From: Chloroflexota bacterium
GTDB taxonomy: Bacteria > Chloroflexota > UBA6077
Assembly: GCA_021806765.1 (NCBI GenBank)
Contig: JAJZQR010000315.1
Location: 1-6,329, forward strand
DNA: 6,329 nt
Reading direction: 5' to 3'
Position numbers and translations under genes: made by a program. The notes under the pieces are model-generated. The model had not been told where the DNA came from and made no database searches. It saw only the letters and a program-made list of their open reading frames with translations. Of the stretch, positions 4,020 through 6,329 are shown one piece after another. Each line of letters starts with the position of its first letter. The stretch's first letter is position 1.

Positions 4020-5741
4020 TCAGGGGATCTGTCGGTCCGGCACCGAACTCCCGCTGTAGGGCCGCAGGGTGGTTTCCGGAGGGGTGGTCCTGGCGTTGGG
4101 GAAGACCGACAGTTGGTCCCATTGGACTGTTCGGTAGCCGGGTGCGGTGATGGTGAGGATGTGGCTGCCGGGCTGTGCGGCCATCTGGTAGCTGCCGTCG
4201 GCAGCCGTCCTAACGCTCTGGTCCCCCATGGATACGGTGGCGCCGGCTGCCGTGCCCCTTCCGGAGAGGATAACTCGACCACTAACCACTCCTGCATCCT
4301 TCAAGTCGGTGACGGTCACCGCCTCTGCCTTCAAGGACACGGTTCCTGTCGGGATGGACACCTCCATGGTTGGCTGATAGCTTCCCTGGGAACGGGGAGC
4401 CGACAGCCGGAAGGTGATGACCAGGGTGGGTGCCTGCCGTGGCAGATCCCTCACGGTGTCATACACCTGGTGGGACCGATCTGGACTGCCGTCTCCGCGG
4501 GTGCTGCTGGAGGAGAAGACCCAGTCGAAGGCCGGCCACTCGTTGAAGGGTGAGGAGAGTTCGAAGGGCATGACGGCCAGCAGACGGTCGTCTTTAGTCC
4601 AGTAGTCCTCGAAGGCCTTCCGAGTGTAGGCCGCCCGGCTTGCCTCGTCGATGGGAGGGAAGCGGGGGTCGTCGTGGTTGCCCAGGGCGTAGCCGGCCTC
4701 GGTGGCCATCACCTTCAGGTTGCGGACGTCCCTGTATCGACCCAGCCGGGTTAGCTCCCACTGGTAGCCTCGCACCGAATAGTAGTCTTCGTTGTAGTCG
4801 GGCGGGTGGTTTCCGGCGTAGGGGTGGCTGGCCCAGACGTCGAAGGCATAGGCAGCGGCGGGAACGGCCTTGAACATGGCGTCGAGAAAGTTCAAGTGGA
4901 AGTGGTTGCCGCCGGGGGACAAAGCGCCGTTCATGATCACTACGTTAGGATCCTTGAGGGCCCGGATGGCCTCGGACACGGCCAGGAAGAAGCGAGCATA
5001 CTCCGTCGGGTCGCTGGCCCCTCCCCATTCGAAGTCCAGATTGGGCTCGTTCCATATCTCGATGTAGAGCGGCTGTCCGGGACGGCGCGGAAGGCCGGCC
5101 ACGACCTGCTGGAAGGCCGCGGCGATGGATCTGTAGCTGCCGTCCTTATCCACAGGCGGTTTCTCCCAGTGGACGGCCTCCGGGCTGTACACCCCCTGCA
5201 AGCGCAGGACCGGTATCAAATCCCGGGCGTACGCGGCCGAGACGAAGTCTATCCAGCTTTGCTGCGGGCCGGCGGTCGCCGGCGTGATGGGGTAAAGGAG
5301 TTCCTTGACGTAACTGCCCGGCCCTCCCAGGGCGCGAGCCCAATCGAGCTGGGCGTTGATGTGGGGGAGGTCCATGATGTCCTGCACCAGGGTGTGGATA
5401 CCGTAGCGGCCGGGTCGGTTGCTGGGGGCTGGGAGGTCACTCCAGCGGAGGGTGGAGCCCACCACGGTCGGGTCTGGCGCCGGACGGCTGTTGATCTGTG
5501 CCGACCCGGCCACGTAGGCCATCCCCGAGGGCAAGGCCGCCGACAGATTCACCGTCGGGTCCGGCAGTTCCTGGTTGGCGGCCAATTTCACGTCGTAGGT
5601 GATCTCCTCGCCCGGATGGGCCAGGGGAGAGCGGGCCGGCGCGGCGACGGCCAGGCCGGCCACAGGAGGCTCTTTCGGGCCGACCGCGAAGGGGCCGGCC
5701 AGGGCTGCGATCAGCAGACTGTAGAAGGCAGCTTTCCTCAT
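4020..5741 (-). CDS. Secreted clan GH-A-like glycoside hydrolase (GH39/GH5-like) with DUF11-like and carboxypeptidase-regulatory-like domains
   Basis: A 573-residue protein predicted to act outside the cytoplasmic membrane on a polysaccharide or glycoside. The N-terminus (MRKAAFYSLLIAALAGPFAV) looks like a signal peptide. Residues about 38-100 resemble a DUF11-type beta repeat (GEEITYDVKL, then ALPSGMAYVAGS). The TIM-barrel catalytic region spans roughly 110-435. IEIWNEPN (227-234) gives the probable acid/base Glu232, WASHPY (303-308) follows, and VMATEAGYAL (344-353) gives the probable nucleophile Glu348. The 116-residue separation suits clan GH-A retaining enzymes. Residues about 483-545 (VVSGRVILSG, ADGSYQMAAQPGSHILTI, APGYRTV) form a carboxypeptidase-regulatory/PEGA-like beta sandwich. 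The ATG overlaps the TGA of the upstream gene (ATGA), so translation is probably coupled. Both catalytic Glu are present. The exact GH family and substrate cannot be assigned by eye, and a non-catalytic cell-surface role is possible. Confidence 0.8.
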   Translation of the reverse strand: MRKAAFYSLLIAALAGPFAVGPKEPPVAGLAVAAPARSPLAHPGEEITYDVKLAANQELPDPTVNLSAALPSGMAYVAGSAQINSRPAPDPTVVGSTLRWSDLPAPSNRPGRYGIHTLVQDIMDLPHINAQLDWARALGGPGSYVKELLYPITPATAGPQQSWIDFVSAAYARDLIPVLRLQGVYSPEAVHWEKPPVDKDGSYRSIAAAFQQVVAGLPRRPGQPLYIEIWNEPNLDFEWGGASDPTEYARFFLAVSEAIRALKDPNVVIMNGALSPGGNHFHLNFLDAMFKAVPAAAYAFDVWASHPYAGNHPPDYNEDYYSVRGYQWELTRLGRYRDVRNLKVMATEAGYALGNHDDPRFPPIDEASRAAYTRKAFEDYWTKDDRLLAVMPFELSSPFNEWPAFDWVFSSSSTRGDGSPDRSHQVYDTVRDLPRQAPTLVITFRLSAPRSQGSYQPTMEVSIPTGTVSLKAEAVTVTDLKDAGVVSGRVILSGRGTAAGATVSMGDQSVRTAADGSYQMAAQPGSHILTITAPGYRTVQWDQLSVFPNARTTPPETTLRPYSGSSVPDRQIP

Positions 5742-6283
5742 TCCACCGTCACCGTGTATACGACCTCGGCAGGCCTATCCTCGGGCGCCACCCGGACTAT
5801 GGGTCGGGTCCAGGCGAAGAAGAGGAAGTAGTCGCCCGGCTCCACTGTCCAGACCAGGGTTCCCCTGGCTCGATCCGCTGCTACCTCCTCCGCCTGACGG
5901 AGAGGTGGCTGGGAGAAGGCGACGATCTGGTCCCCTGCTCGGATGGGGCCCCTAAGGGATCGGTAGAGGTAGATGGGCACCCTGGCTAGCCTTCCACCGC
6001 CCTCCGAGGTGGCCTGGTCCAGGTGAACGGTTAGCGTCCGCTCCTTGCTCTCTTCGGCGAAGTGCAGGTTCGTGAAGGGACCAACCTCGATCCCACCCAC
6101 GCTGCCGGAGACCTTCACCGTTACGGTGCCCTCTTCGAAGGAAGCTGAGCGGGTGGCTTTGGAGGGTGCAGGACTCGATGCGGATGCACCGGTGGGGACG
6201 GACAGTTGGAGGAAGACCACGGCACCCGCCACTAAGGTAAGGGCGAAGATCACAGCTATCGGAGGGGATGAGGGAAGGTACAT
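5738..6283 (-). CDS. Exported or membrane-anchored protein of unknown function
   Basis: A 181-residue protein that I do not recognise. A hydrophobic segment at residues about 8-27 (PIAVIFALTLVAGAVVFLQL) is a signal sequence or single membrane anchor, followed by a Ser/Ala/Pro-rich linker (28-48). The rest looks beta-rich, with alternating hydrophobic strands (GTVTVKVSGSV, RTLTVHL, VPIYLYR, GDYFLFFAWTR, VVYTVTVE). It is the upstream member of a two-gene minus-strand unit and overlaps the glycoside hydrolase start by 4 bp, suggesting a shared surface or secretion role. The ATG at 6283-6281 has no clear Shine-Dalgarno. The frame stays open to the window edge without another ATG, GTG or TTG, so a start beyond 6329 cannot be excluded; the lack of basic residues before the hydrophobic segment leaves that open. 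Confidence 0.7.
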   Translation of the reverse strand: MYLPSSPPIAVIFALTLVAGAVVFLQLSVPTGASASSPAPSKATRSASFEEGTVTVKVSGSVGGIEVGPFTNLHFAEESKERTLTVHLDQATSEGGGRLARVPIYLYRSLRGPIRAGDQIVAFSQPPLRQAEEVAADRARGTLVWTVEPGDYFLFFAWTRPIVRVAPEDRPAEVVYTVTVE

Positions 6284-6329
6284 GGTCAGCCCAACAATAC
6301 TGACTCCCCGATAGGCACGAAATCCCGGG

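Noticed and set aside
4806..5831. 341-codon open frame on the plus strand opposite the glycoside hydrolase
   Set aside because: Antisense shadow in GC-rich DNA; low-complexity Gly/Val/Arg-rich translation with no recognisable domain, opposite a gene with clear catalytic motifs.

Overview
The window is GC-rich bacterial DNA from what looks like an anaerobic, possibly thermophilic lineage. A CooC-type Ni-insertion ATPase, a two-domain protein disulfide oxidoreductase (PDO) and dispersed GTAGGGG-type hairpin repeats would all fit an uncultured Chloroflexota (Anaerolineae-like) genome. That taxonomic guess is inference; no rRNA or marker gene is present.

Layout. (1) 2-1940, plus strand: the 3' part of a NagB-type glucosamine-6-phosphate deaminase gene, followed 4 bp later by a Gfo/Idh/MocA oxidoreductase. 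The pair reads as an amino-sugar or sugar catabolic operon. (2) 1941-2260: non-coding, with a perfect 10-bp-stem hairpin after the operon, a roughly 91-bp repeat-like element made of two hairpins, and an AT-rich promoter-like stretch. (3) 2261-3043: a cooC-like ATPase with its own terminator at 3089-3111. (4) 3146-3262: a well-formed promoter overlaid by a G-tract inverted repeat resembling CsoR/CstR-family operators, then a leader with two GC-rich hairpins and a strong Shine-Dalgarno. (5) 3263-3946: a PDO gene. (6) 3961-3991: a hairpin between convergent transcription units. (7) 6283-4020, minus strand: two translationally coupled genes, a small exported or membrane-anchored protein of unknown function and a secreted clan GH-A-like glycoside hydrolase with an N-terminal DUF11-like region and a C-terminal carboxypeptidase-regulatory-like domain.

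Main result. The PDO gene is interrupted by an in-frame TGA (3716-3718) exactly where the first Cys of its C-terminal CPYC redox motif belongs. The same frame continues without another stop for 75 codons of canonical PDO sequence to a TAG at 3944-3946. A short G-loop hairpin sits 17-29 nt beyond the TGA, within the usual spacing of a bacterial SECIS. The simplest reading is a selenocysteine-containing PDO (Thr-Sec-Pro-Tyr-Cys), probably controlled by a CsoR/CstR-type sensor. Routine gene callers would split it into a 151-residue protein and a 67-residue orphan. TGA ends both minus-strand genes, so genome-wide reassignment of TGA is not supported.
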